From Paraescarpia echinospica (lineage: Eukaryota > Annelida > Polychaeta > Sabellida > Siboglinidae): a stretch of DNA of 64,000 bases. The stretch covers positions 62,001-126,000 of the forward strand of contig JAHLWY010000274.1 in NCBI GenBank assembly GCA_020002185.1, in the 5' to 3' direction. The notes beneath the pieces are model-generated. The model did not search any database and was not told where the DNA came from. It worked only from the letters and a program-made list of their open reading frames with translations. The position numbers and the translations under genes are program-made. Shown in pieces: positions 21,663 to 31,424 of the stretch (positions are counted from its first letter, which is position 1; every line of letters starts with the position of its first letter).

Positions 21663-23638
21663 CACAAAGTCGAAAGAAGAAAGAACAGTGGTGGTGGAAC
21701 CAGGAAGTTGAACAAGCAATACGAGAAAAGAGGCACTGAAGTGTGCGGAAGAAGCGAGTGATGAAGACAAGACAAGGATAAAGCAGAAGTACAAAGAGAA
21801 GAAGAAGGCAGCAAATAAGACAGTAGCTAAAGCAAGAGATGATAAACAGCAGGAATTATGTAATAAGATTGAAGACGATGGAGGGAAAAAACTGATCTTC
21901 AAACTTGCCAGGGATAGAGACAGAGACAGCAAAGATACTATACGAACATCAGCAATGAAGAGAAGTGACGGGACACTGGTCACTGGTCACTGTAGCAAAA
22001 CAAATATTGGGTGTTTGGGAGGAGTACTTCATGAAACTACTAAATCCGGAGGAAGAATATGATATAGAGATACCTCATACTGTAAGGAGAGAGCTGGAGG
22101 TGATGACAATAACAGAAGAAGTGTGGAGAAAGCAGTAAAAAAGATGAAAACTGGAAAGGTTGTAGGAGTGGATGAACTCTCAGTGGAAATGGTGAAAGCA
22201 AACAGACTAGTTGGAATCAAGTGGCTGACGAGGCTGTTTAATGTGTGCTTCACAGCAGGAGATATACCAGCAGAGTAGCGAAGAGCAGAGATTGTGCCGA
22301 TATGGAAGGGGAAAGGGGACATCCATGACCCAGGGAAATACAGAGGCATCACATTACTGAGCCAAGCCCTGAAATTGTTGGAAAGGATACTGGATGCTAG
22401 GGTGAGGCTTACAGTGGAAATCAAAATCGGACAGAATCAGCTGAGATTTAGGAAACGGAGAGGAACAGATGATGGATCAGACAAATTATCGAGAAGAAGA
22501 GAGAATTTAAAAAAGATGTAGCGTTCGGTTTTGTAGATCTGAAAAAGGCATTTGACACCGTGCCGAGAGAACTTGCATTTGCAGTCATGAGATGGATGGA
22601 GTTCGGAGAAGCAGAAGCCAGAATGGTGGAGGAAATGTACAAGGAGACAACAGCGGTAGTGAGAGTCGAAGGAGAAACATCGGAACAATTTGGAGTGGAA
22701 GTAGGACTCAGACAGGGAAGTGCCTTGAGTTCCCTGCTTTTCATTATGGTGATGAACCTGGTAACTGGAAAGATATCGGAGCAGGAAGAACTTAAGAATA
22801 TACTGTATGCAGACGACCTAGCAGTGGTGGCTGATAACAAAGAGGAACTACAGAAAGCTTTACAAGAATGGAGTGACACCTTCAGAAAACACGGCCTCCG
22901 TATGATCCTGGAGAAGACTGAAGAAATGTGGATAGGTGAACAGGAGGTAGATCTGCATGTAGTTATTGACGGAAAAACCATTAAACAAGTGAACAGCTTT
23001 GTATACCTGGACGGTACAGTGTGTGAGGATGGAAGAATAGTAAAGAAATACAGAGGAGGGTGCAAACAGGAGCAGCAGCATGGAAGAGGGTTGAAGGCAT
23101 TATGTGGGACAGAAAACTGAATAAACAACTGAAAGGAAACGTGTTAGAAGCCTGCGTTGTACCAGCCTGTATATATGGGTTGGGAATACTGCCACTGACA
23201 GAGAGACAGGAGGAGAAACTACAGATGGCAGAAAACAACTGGGTCAGAAGAATATGTAGAGTAACACGAGAGGATAGTAGGAAGACGAAGGAATTGAGAG
23301 AGGAGATTAGAATGAAAAAACACCTAAAGAGGAAAGTAGCCGTTAACAGAATGAGATGGGCGGGACATGTACATAGAGTGGGTGAAGACAGACTGGCGAA
23401 AAGAGCGTGGAAAGTAGAAGAGGGTGGCAGACGAAGGAGAGGAAGACCAAGGCTGAGATGGAACGACAGCATAAAACGAGACCTGGGGAGGGCTGCCATG
23501 AACAGCCATGAATGGATGGCAATTGCGGATGAGAGAGAGAGGTGGAAAGAACTGACAAGAAAAGTAGAATAACTACTAAGTGACGTGGACCCCACCCCGC
23601 AAGGGAGCAAGGGGAAGAAGAAGACACAGGTAAATTCA
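21648..23638 (+). mobile_element. RTE-like LINE inserted into the satellite, 15-bp target duplication
   Basis: The element body (21663-23623) is flanked by ACACAGGTAAATTCA at 21648-21662 and again at 23624-23638, a 15-bp target duplication that carries a base variant unlike most satellite units. The 3' end is a GAAGAAGAAG tail. Coding pieces span pre-RT (21663-22100), RT fingers (VGVDELSVEMVKA near 22165; YRGITLLSQALKLLERI at 22340), palm and C-terminus. Several frameshifts and stops break the ORF. Confidence 0.9.
22510..23572 (+). pseudogene. RTE-like LINE reverse transcriptase, palm to C-terminus
   Basis: The frame from 22510 encodes GFVDLKKAFDTVPRELAF (first catalytic Asp), VGLRQGSALSSLLFIMVMN, ILYADDLAVVADN (intact YADD), and VNSFVYLDGTV. 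A frameshift near 23060 passes to 23060-23572, which holds VPACIYGLGILPL, RMRWAGHVHRV and GGRRRRGRPRLRWNDSIKRD, the basic C-terminal block typical of RTE-group LINEs. It would reverse-transcribe the element RNA if intact. An upstream stop near 22520 and the frameshift make it a pseudogene. Confidence 0.85.
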
Positions 23639-25255
23639 GGAAATTCACTTAGATACACAGGTCAGTTCAGAAAATGCACCTAGATACCCAGTCAATTTAG
23701 GAATATTCACCTAGATATACAGATCAATTCAGGAAATTCACCTAGATACACAGGTCAATTCAACCAATTCACCTAGATACACAGGTCAATTCTGGACATT
23801 CACCTAGATACACAGGTCAATTCAGCAAATTCACCAAGATACAGAGTTCAATTTAGTAAATTCAGGTAGATATAGAGGTCAATTCAGGAAAATTCACCTA
23901 GATACACATGTCAATTCAGGAAAACTTACCTAGATACACTGTTCAATTCTGGAAGTTTTTTTTTCAGGAAATTCACCTTGATACACAGATACATTCAGGA
24001 AAATTATTGTATATACACAGGTAAATTTATGATATTCACCTAGATACACAGGTAAATTCAAGAAATTCACCTAGATAGACAGGTCAATTAAGGAAAATTC
24101 ACATAGATACACAAGTCAATTCAGGAAATTTGCCTAGATGCACGGCTAAATTCAGCAACTTCACCTATATACACAGGTCAATTCAGCAAATTCACCTTCA
24201 TAAACAGATCAATTCAGGAAATTGACCTAGATACACATGTCAATTCAGGAACATTTATTTATATACACAGGTCATTTATAAAAATTCACCTTGACACACA
24301 GGTCAATTAAGGAAATTCACGTAGTTACACAGGTCAAATCAAGAAAATTAATATAGATACACAGGTCAATTCTGCAAATTCGCCTAGATACACAGCCTAA
24401 ATTCTGCAAATTCACCTATATACACAGGTCAATTTAGCAAATTCACCTATACACATAGGTCAATTAAGCAAATTCACCTACATATACAGGTCTTTTCTGG
24501 AAATTCACCTAGATATACAGGTACATTCAGGGAATCCACCTAGATACACACGTCAATTAAGGAAAATTCACCTAGATACACAGTCAATTTAGGAAAATTC
24601 ACATAGATACACACGTCAGTTCAAGAAATCCACCTATATACACAGGTCAATTCAGAAAATTCACCTAGATACAAAGATCAATTCAGGAAATTCACCTAGA
24701 TACACAGGACAATTCAACAAATTCACCTAGACACACAGGTCAATTCTGGAAACTCACCTAGATACATAGGTCAATTCAGCAAATTCACCAAGATACAGAG
24801 TTCTATTCAGCAAATTCACCTAGATACAGATGTCAATTCAGGAAAATTCACCCAGATAAACAGCTCAATTCAGGAAAAGTTGCTGAGGTCAATTATGGAA
24901 ATTCACCTATAAACATTTTTGATTTCAGGAAATTCACTTTGATACACAGATGCATTCAAGAAAATTAATCTATATACACAGGTAAATTCAGGATATTCAC
25001 CTAGATACACAGATAAATTCAGGAAGTTCACCTAAATACACTGGTAAAGTCAGAAATTCACCGAGATACACAGTTCAATTCAGGAAAATGCACCTAGATA
25101 CACAGGTCAATTTAGGAAAATTCACCTAGAAACACAGGTAAATTCAGGAAATCCACCTAGTTGCACAGGTCAATTCAGGTAATTCACCTAGACACACAGG
25201 TCAATTAAGGAAATTCACCTAGATAGACAGGTCAAATCAGGAAAATTCACCTATA
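23624..25255 (+). repeat. 31-bp satellite, right block (about 52 units)
   Basis: Largest block of the satellite. Units keep the core CACCTAGATACACAGGTCAA but vary by substitutions, one- or two-base indels and a few larger losses (for example the GTTGCTGAGG junction near 24880). The array ends abruptly near 25255 with ATTCACCTATAAATTAAAAC. Confidence 0.95.
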
Positions 25256-25609
25256 AATTAAAACTGAAGACATGCTAAAACACAAAATGCATTGTCCAAA
25301 ATAGTGTCCACTCGGAATATTATGCAACGTGCCTTATACAACTACACTACATTATGAACATATGTATAACCATGCATATATTATATGGTAGTCACTCTAC
25401 AGTACTCTATAATTATTTATTGAGGAGCAGCTGTATATCGTTGGTGCATCTTGTTTCAGGTATGCTCAAGGCGTGTTTGAAATTTAACCACATTTTATAA
25501 TATTGTTGATGTAGGATATGGTAAATAGTCACTTACTAATGTGTTGCCGCCAAGTCGCGATGTGGTAAAGAAGGGAAGATAGTAGCTTAAATCAGAGGAA
25601 ACAAGAAGA
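25256..25609. other. Spacer between satellite and gypsy relic
   Basis: AT-rich; no long terminal repeat matching the 3' flank of the gypsy element was found here, so the 5' part of that element (gag, protease and LTR) is missing. Confidence 0.35.
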
Positions 25610-27130
25610 ATGACATCGTATGTAGAAACAACTGACGAGAAAGTGGGGTGTGCGGTTCAAACCCGGGTGCAGTTAGAGCAGCGAGACCTGCACATGCTAA
25701 CTAATTCGGCGAAGGACTTCAAAATCACTCAACAGCAAAACTATGCCCTGAGCAAGTATTATGATTTGGCCGAGATAGAATCAGGAGATGAGATGGGGAA
25801 AAAGACCTGGTTCAAAGTAGAGGAAGGTATTTTGTATCGATTTTACAGTCGATCAGGAGATGCAACTACCATCCAACAAGTAACGGTACCTAAAGTTCGG
25901 ATACGAAGGAATTCTGGCCGGTCACCTAGGTACTCGGAAATCCTGCGAAAGCATCCTGGCGCAATTTTATTGGCCTGGTATCCTTGGAAGAAATTAAGAT
26001 ATATTGTCAATCATGCTATATACGTCAGCGGACCGTGGATAGAAGGAGAGTAAGTTGAGTTCTATTCCAGGAAGTTCCCCAAGTTCGTCTCCCCTTTGAT
26101 AAGGTAGCCATCGACCTAGTCGGGCCGTTGTTTCCCGCGTCTAACCAAGGTCATAGATGGATCCTGACGCTCGTAGATTATGCCTCTCGGAAGCGATACC
26201 ACTCAAGGACATCGACACGGAAACTGTCGCGGAAACGCTATTAGGTATATTCTCTAGGGTAGGATTTTCCCGCGAAATCGTGAGCGATAATGGGACACAA
26301 TTTGTTTCGAAAGTCATGCAGGAAGTAACGAGACTACAATGGTTTTCATCGCCATACCATCCCATGGCGAACGGCTTATGTAAGAAATTCAACGGTACTC
26401 TGAAGATAATGCTAGTTCGTATGTGTTGTGAACAATCTCGTGACTGGGACCGGTATCTCGAACCCTTGTTATTTGCATATAGAGAAGCCACTCAGTTTCG
26501 TTCCGGATTTTCGCCGTTCGAATTGCTATATGGACGAACAGTGCATGGGCCAATGACGATTCTCCAGGGGTTATAAACGAAGAAGAATGCATATCAAGAA
26601 GTGACTACTACTTATCAGTATGTGTTCGATCTCCGAAACAGAATAGAAGAAACCTGCGAGTTAGCGCAAAGGAATCTAGCATCGGCTCAATAGAGGTACA
26701 AGATGCATTTCGATATGAAAGCTAAAGGGAGATCAATGAATATCGGAGAAAAGTTGCTAGTGATGCTTCCAACTGACCACAACAAATTGCTGTTGCATTG
26801 GAAGAGACCATACGCTGTCGTTGAGAAAGTCGGATGTACAGACTACCGAATCGAGATTGGAAATCGCAAGACTGTTCCACGTGAACATGCTGCGCGAATA
26901 CTGGGAGAGAGAACCAATTGTGGCCGCCCTGGCAGCTATTCTGGATCCATTAGAAGGCGCTGAATTGGATTAGGAAGGAGAATCCAACCTAGAGCAGGAG
27001 ATGTGGAGAGAAGTGAAAATTAATGCTGACGTAGGTGAAGGCTATGCCAAAGACTTGCGACAATTGATGGAAGAGTTTGGCGACATCTTTTCGGACGAAA
27101 CCGGGTGTATTAATCTTGAGGAACATGTAA
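25610..27130 (+). mobile_element. Ty3/gypsy integrase and pre-RT segment (Gmr1-like order)
   Basis: Remains of a Ty3/gypsy pol. Positions 25790-26040 are the integrase N-terminal zone (WFKVEEGILYRF, then SEILRKHPGA). Positions 26090-26150 hold the first catalytic Asp (KVAIDLVGPLFPASNQGH), 26280-26310 the second (IVSDNGTQFVSKVM). Positions 26700-26890 carry the GPY/F-like module (NKLLLHWKRPYAVVEKVG) and VNMLREYWERE. Positions 27020-27125 continue with LRQLMEEFGDIFSDETGCIN, the linker that precedes RT in gypsy elements. Integrase therefore precedes RT, as in Gmr1-like elements, not the usual RT-RNaseH-integrase order. There are several frameshifts and stops. Confidence 0.8.
26157..26576 (+). 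pseudogene. Gypsy integrase core, catalytic Glu replaced
   Basis: An open 139-codon frame covering most of the DDE integrase core: TETVAETLLGIFSRVGFSRE, IVSDNGTQFVSKVMQEVT, SSPYHPMANGLCKKFNGTLK, LLFAYREATQFRSGFSPFEL. The first Asp lies just upstream in another frame. Active gypsy integrases have Glu in the block NGLVE(R/K)FN; here codon 26382-26384 is Lys (NGLCKKFN), so the third catalytic residue is lost. Integrase joins retroelement cDNA to host DNA; this copy could not. Confidence 0.85.
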
Positions 27131-27485
27131 TGGAAAATATTTCTAAACACTTTGCTACTAAGTATGATAACTTATATAATTCAGTAGCCTATGATGAAGA
27201 GGATATGACGTCATTGCTACAAAATTTATAGTAAAGTAGATGCACATTGTAACGACGGTGAAAATACTATTACGGTGGATGATGTATTGAATGGTACTAA
27301 TCATGTTAAGAGTAACAAATGTGATGGAAATGGCGTTGTATATACCGATCATTTTATTCATGCACCTACCAAATTACATATTTATCTTTCTTTGCTATTC
27401 ACAGCAATGGCATATCACAGGAATACCCCGGATGGTTTCAATATATCCACAATTCAATCTCTGGTTAAAAAAAACCAAGAGAAAA
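27131..27485 (+). mobile_element. LINE ORF2 fragment fused into the gypsy relic
   Basis: From about 27131 the reading continues in frame but changes family: ENISKHFATKYDNLYNSVAY, then VKSNKCDGNGVVYTDHFIHA and AYHRNTPDGFNISTIQSLVK. These are segments of an L2/CR1-like LINE ORF2 between endonuclease and RT. The gypsy linker and the LINE piece share one open frame at 27001-27231, a chance fusion. One frameshift follows near 27230. Confidence 0.65.
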
Positions 27486-27486
27486 T

Positions 27487-27590
27487 GAAGGTAAGTTCTT
27501 ATATAGCGCAGTATATAGTCATCAGGACTGCTCAAAGCGCTTTACACTTTACTCCCTGGCAGACCTGTTCAATCGAACACAAGAGCTCGA
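27487..27590 (-). mobile_element. L2-type LINE 3' end signature, reverse orientation
   Basis: The plus strand reads TTCTTATATAGCGCAGTATA then TGCTCAAAGCGCTTTACA, the reverse complement of the L2 3' UTR end with paired GCGC arms. Related to 9110-9195 and 52684-52735. Confidence 0.55.
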
Positions 27591-27594
27591 TAAG

Positions 27595-28115
27595 GCGTTC
27601 AATGAATTGAAGTATCGCTCTGAACCACTTTTGAAGTCTTTGTATTGGCTTCCTGTACGATAATATTTAAGATCTATACCACTACATACCAGGCACTGTC
27701 CAATAAGCAACCATCAGTATTTTTATTTGCATTCTTTACTTACTCCTGTAAGAAAACCTATCGAGCTTCGATCATTTAATTATGGCCTACTTTTTGTTCC
27801 AAGAGTTAACCCATTGGACATCAAACATTGGAACTAGGGCTTTTTCTGTTGCTGCACCAACTCTTTGGAATATGCTCCCTCTTAGAGTTTGATCAGTTGA
27901 AAATATTACAAAATTCCGTCGTCATTTAAAAACTTATCTTTACAACCTTACTTATCCGCCGTAGCTCCCTAGCGCATTGACCCGTCTGTTGAAAACTGGT
28001 ATACCTTTGATGTATTTTGAGATTGACCAATCCTTTTGTTTTGATGCGCCTCTGAGCTTGGTTCTCAAGGATTTAGGTGTAATAGAAGTTATCTTATTAT
28101 TATTATTAAGTCCTC
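27595..28115 (+). mobile_element. L2-like LINE C-terminus and 3' tail
   Basis: Decayed but recognisable RT C-terminus: LKSLYWLPVR near 27635, LLTPVRKPIELRSFNYGLLF near 27740, then TLWNMLPLRV and KFRRHLKTYLYNLTYPP up to 27962. The 3' UTR ends with GGATTTAGGTGTAATAGAAG and a TTATTATTATTATTA tail at about 28095-28112. The same 3' end layout occurs after the element at 58.0-59.2 kb. The gypsy sequence resumes immediately after the tail. Confidence 0.75.
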
Positions 28116-28490
28116 CATAAGGATTGTATTCCCAGAACCGACGCCTCGGACAAAGGTCTAGGGGCCGTGTTGCTCCAAGTACATAATGAGCTGTATTTTC
28201 CAATGGCTTTTGCTAGTAAGAAGTTGACAGAGGCTCAGTTGTCTTACGCAATGGTAGAGAAAGAGTGTCTAGAGGTTGTCTGGGTGATTGAGAAATTCAA
28301 CTCCTACTTGTATTGACGTAAATTATGTTACTGACCGATCACCAACCATTGGCATTTCTCTAATCTGATAAAACGACAAATCCCCGGCTAATGCGTTGGG
28401 ATTAAAGTTGCAACCTTACCAGTATCGGGTTGAAACCATCCCTGGAAACGAGAATGTGGGTGCAGATTATCTTAGCCGTTTGGACTAGGT
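28116..28490 (+). pseudogene. Gypsy RNase H domain, downstream of integrase
   Basis: The frame from about 28133 reads RTDASDKGLGAVLLQ (first catalytic Asp), FPMAFASKKLTEAQLSYAMV and EKECLEVVWVIEKFNSYLY (Glu). After a frameshift near 28312 it continues with LLTDHQPLAF and finally ETIPGNENVGADYLSRLD, the classic end of the gypsy RNase H/connection region. RNase H degrades the RNA template during reverse transcription. The RT domain that should lie before it is missing, replaced by LINE pieces at 27131-28115. Confidence 0.85.
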
Positions 28491-28502
28491 GTTGCATACC
28501 AC

Positions 28503-28519
28503 CAGGAAAGGAGGGTGAA
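28503..28519 (+). promoter_or_regulatory. Candidate polypurine tract of the gypsy relic
   Basis: The sequence AGGAAAGGAGGGTGAAAG follows the pol stop within 20 bases. Its position and purine content fit the plus-strand primer site just before a 3' LTR. No second LTR copy is available to confirm the boundary. Confidence 0.4.
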
Positions 28520-29484
28520 AGATAATTATTGAGAACCTAACGATGAGTATATATACAGAGGGGTAGAATTTGTGTTATTCGGGTAAACACGTAAATTGTA
28601 AGTTAAGTCTTGTTGTGATGGTAATGTCACTATTTGGGGTTAAGAATTTAACATAGGTTGTTATCTACTGTGAGAAACTACATTAGATGTTAACATGTAC
28701 GGTTATTGACGGATGGCTGGTGCTTACGCAATAGTGTGAATGCACTGGGGAGGTGGCATCAGGTCAGATTTTAAAGAACCCGGAGACACATTACAATATA
28801 ATTAGTGTAGACAGGTATGGATAGTTGAATCTAACATGGAATAATCATAGAAAGGTAGGCAATTTTATATTTATAGGAACTGCGGTACGGGTGGAATTTA
28901 TATGGGATAGTTTCAAAGCGTATAGGAATGTCACTGTCATACAGATTTATATGCACGTTGAATTATGATATTACCCATTGGGCAATGACATTACTACAAT
29001 GTTTTCAGGGATCATATGACAGACGCAAAGTATAGTGTTCACTGACTGAGGTTTAGGAGGGTTAAAACACACCACTCCAGAGTGATCCACAGAAAGTACG
29101 ATGTAGCCTGGTCTCCACTGTAACGAGAGATTCTTGTGGTGTGGGTATCAAAACCCAAACATAGAATAAATGCCGAGCGTTTGCGTAGCAATGGAATCTT
29201 ACATTCATGTATATTCTGTGTACACCTGAGTACACCTGAGTGAATGTTAGCTTATAGGTATTCTCTTGATTATCTGGTTTTATATTACACTTGTCAATGA
29301 TGGTCGGAAATAAACGAACCTGGGTCAGCGCGACCATACTGATGTCGCGAAATTTGTAAAATGGTTGTCACGGATGATATCCACGGGTGTATAGGTTGAT
29401 AAGAATTAGAATACTTTTGGTTGTAGGATTGTTTAATGAAGACATATTGAATATTTTGCTCTGATATGTATACGTCGAATATAT
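28520..29484. other. Possible 3' LTR remnant, otherwise unassigned
   Basis: If the purine run at 28503 is a polypurine tract, an LTR should begin near 28515, but its length cannot be set. A tandem CACCTGAGTA duplicate lies at 29222-29240. No gene is recognisable. Confidence 0.3.
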
Positions 29485-29804
29485 ATCTCTCATATATACA
29501 AATATTAGAACAACGTATAGCCATTGCTGGTCATCACCCTGACCCGACATTACAATAAATGTTAACTACAATAATAATATATTCCTACTCAATGATAGTT
29601 TGGTCATGAAGCCGAATGACCTATAATGGCGATACTCGAGAAATGGAGGTTTCTGCGTTAAAAGAGAATTCCAGCGATAACAGGGAAATTCCTTACAACC
29701 GAGCCGAGTCGACTTCGGAGGGTTACCGATGGATAGAACAGATTCAAGCTGACGTCCGCGTCGAAAGAGGAAGCATTGTTCTAATATTTGTATATATGAG
29801 AGAT
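29485..29804. repeat. Inverted repeat with 29-bp perfect arms
   Basis: The left arm (29485-29513, beginning ATCTCTCATATATACAAATA) is the exact reverse complement of the right arm (29776-29804). The arms are 262 bp apart. The interior encodes nothing recognised. The arrangement fits a short non-autonomous inverted-repeat DNA element or a foldback, but no target duplication was identified. Confidence 0.7.
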
Positions 29805-30683
29805 GACTTCGAAGAGATAGTTGTATGTTATGTGATCTCAATGATAAGAGTGCATATGATGCTGACGTGTCTCACTCAGGACATTTATGAATACATATAT
29901 TTTGTTGTTGTTCGGTGGGGTGAATAAACTTTGAAATTTGTACCTTACCTTACGTAGATTTTTTTTTAAGAATTACACTATATCTTTACCCAAACAAGTT
30001 CGTATCACCTGGCGAATCTTGACAAATTCGAACTGACATATATGGCTAAAACTATGCAATTACCAATAACTGATAAAAGTGTAGACTTTCCTAAACGTTT
30101 TACTGTCCGACAATAAATATTTAGCATGTATATTATTTGTTATCGTCACAAACTGTCTTGATTGCGCCTTACTTCAAACTAAATTGCCGAAAAAGTTTTA
30201 TTTTGTACAATGCCCTTCCCGTTTGCAATGTATTCCGTTTGCTTATATTTTACCAACTTCTAACTATCCTCTTAATAAGCATCAGCCATCTAATACTCCA
30301 CATCGCCTTTCCTGTAATACCAACCAACCTAATTAAAAGGGACGCAATTCAGTGGAACTATTGGTTGCACGTCGTAACGTTGTTGCCATCGCAGTTACCC
30401 TCTATATGACTAATAACCGTCATAACACAATCTAAGAATGCTGCTATTATAACCGGAACCGTGCCGTAAGCGTTATATCATTTTATTACCATATATTGAC
30501 CGATGTGCAACATTTCGCATTGATTTCACTATACTGTTTGCACTCATCATTTAGTTTCAGGTTGTCGATGAACGTATTGTTATTGCTATGTCGGAGTGAT
30601 ATGCGGATATTATGACGTAGTGGAAATTACTTTTCAGTAGCCTTGTTTGGTTGGATGGATAGAGGTAGTTTTGAGGAAAGTAG
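29805..30683. other. Intergenic, no supported gene
   Basis: AT-rich sequence with a poly-T run at 29958 and no recognisable domains or repeats. Confidence 0.3.
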
Positions 30684-31159
30684 ATGTATCGAGGTTGCAA
30701 TTCGATGTGTTCATTTCAGGATTGTATGATTATTAGTACCATTGATAGGACAGTCATGGAAACTGAACGAATACTTGAATTAGTTAAGGAGTTAGGTATT
30801 GAGGGAGAGGAACTTAGAAACTTTGTCACGAAGGAAGAGGCACTGGCCAGATCCGACCGAGCTCTTGCTAGAGAGAAAGAAAAGGAAGAAACAGAGGAGA
30901 GACAGAAAGAAAGAAAAGCTGTCTTGATGATATATTCCTGTTGTTAGAAACATATAGGCAATTATTAATATTTGGATGGCGGAAATATATGCGAAGTGTT
31001 GGTCTATTCAAGGGAAATGCAGACGATTTCGCAAATTGGGCGGTTGAAACTCTAATGTGTCATTGTTCTTTTATATTTAGAGGGGAGTTATCAGTAAGAA
31101 GATATTTAAACGTGAGCATTCTCAAGGTATCGAGAAAGAAGGGCACAGTAATACAGTAA
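30684..31159 (+). pseudogene. Retroelement gag-like fragment
   Basis: Positions 30760-30930 encode ILELVKELGIEGEELRNFV followed by a Glu/Lys/Arg-rich helix (REKEKEETEERQKERKA). This pairing of a short SAP-like helix and a charged coiled coil is common at the N-terminus of Ty3/gypsy gag proteins in invertebrates. After a stop near 30946 the next frame reads RSVGLFKGNADDFANWAVET, compatible with the beginning of a gag capsid domain. It could belong to the same lineage as the gypsy relic 2 kb upstream. Family assignment is by resemblance only. Confidence 0.5.
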
Positions 31160-31415
31160 TAGCATTGAAGACTTTTTCTGACGATTAAACCCCACTTGCA
31201 TGCTATTGCAAAGTTTGAGATTACAGTAATCGCTCCCAAGAAGTTTTCTAACGGTCTAGACTCCTTTTATTTGTTAAATAGTAATGGAAGACCGGCGGTT
31301 AATAATTGATGACGAAATTATGCATATCGATATAACCATGGTAACAACACAATAGTGTCCGTATATGTCGGTTCCTAGTTAGTAATGATTTGGAGGGTAA
31401 CTAAGATTGCACTGG
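31160..31415 (+). repeat. ~330-bp tandem repeat, detached left unit
   Basis: Contains GACTTTTTCTGACGATTAAA, ACAGTAATCGC, AAGAAGTTTTCTAACGG and CCATGGTAACAACACAAT. The same blocks recur in the same order at 35120-35310 and 35450-35580. About 3.5 kb of LINE sequence now separates this unit from the rest of the array. Confidence 0.75.
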
Positions 31416-31424
31416 CATTAAGAC

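Noticed and set aside
22448..23658. Minus-strand frames of 225-226 codons rich in Ser, Leu and Phe
   Set aside because: Antisense to the purine-rich RTE-like RT, whose plus-strand motifs (YADD, RRRRGRPRLRW) are clear.
18786..25255. Possible CRISPR-like array
   Set aside because: Repeats are contiguous with no unique spacers, and the genome is eukaryotic.
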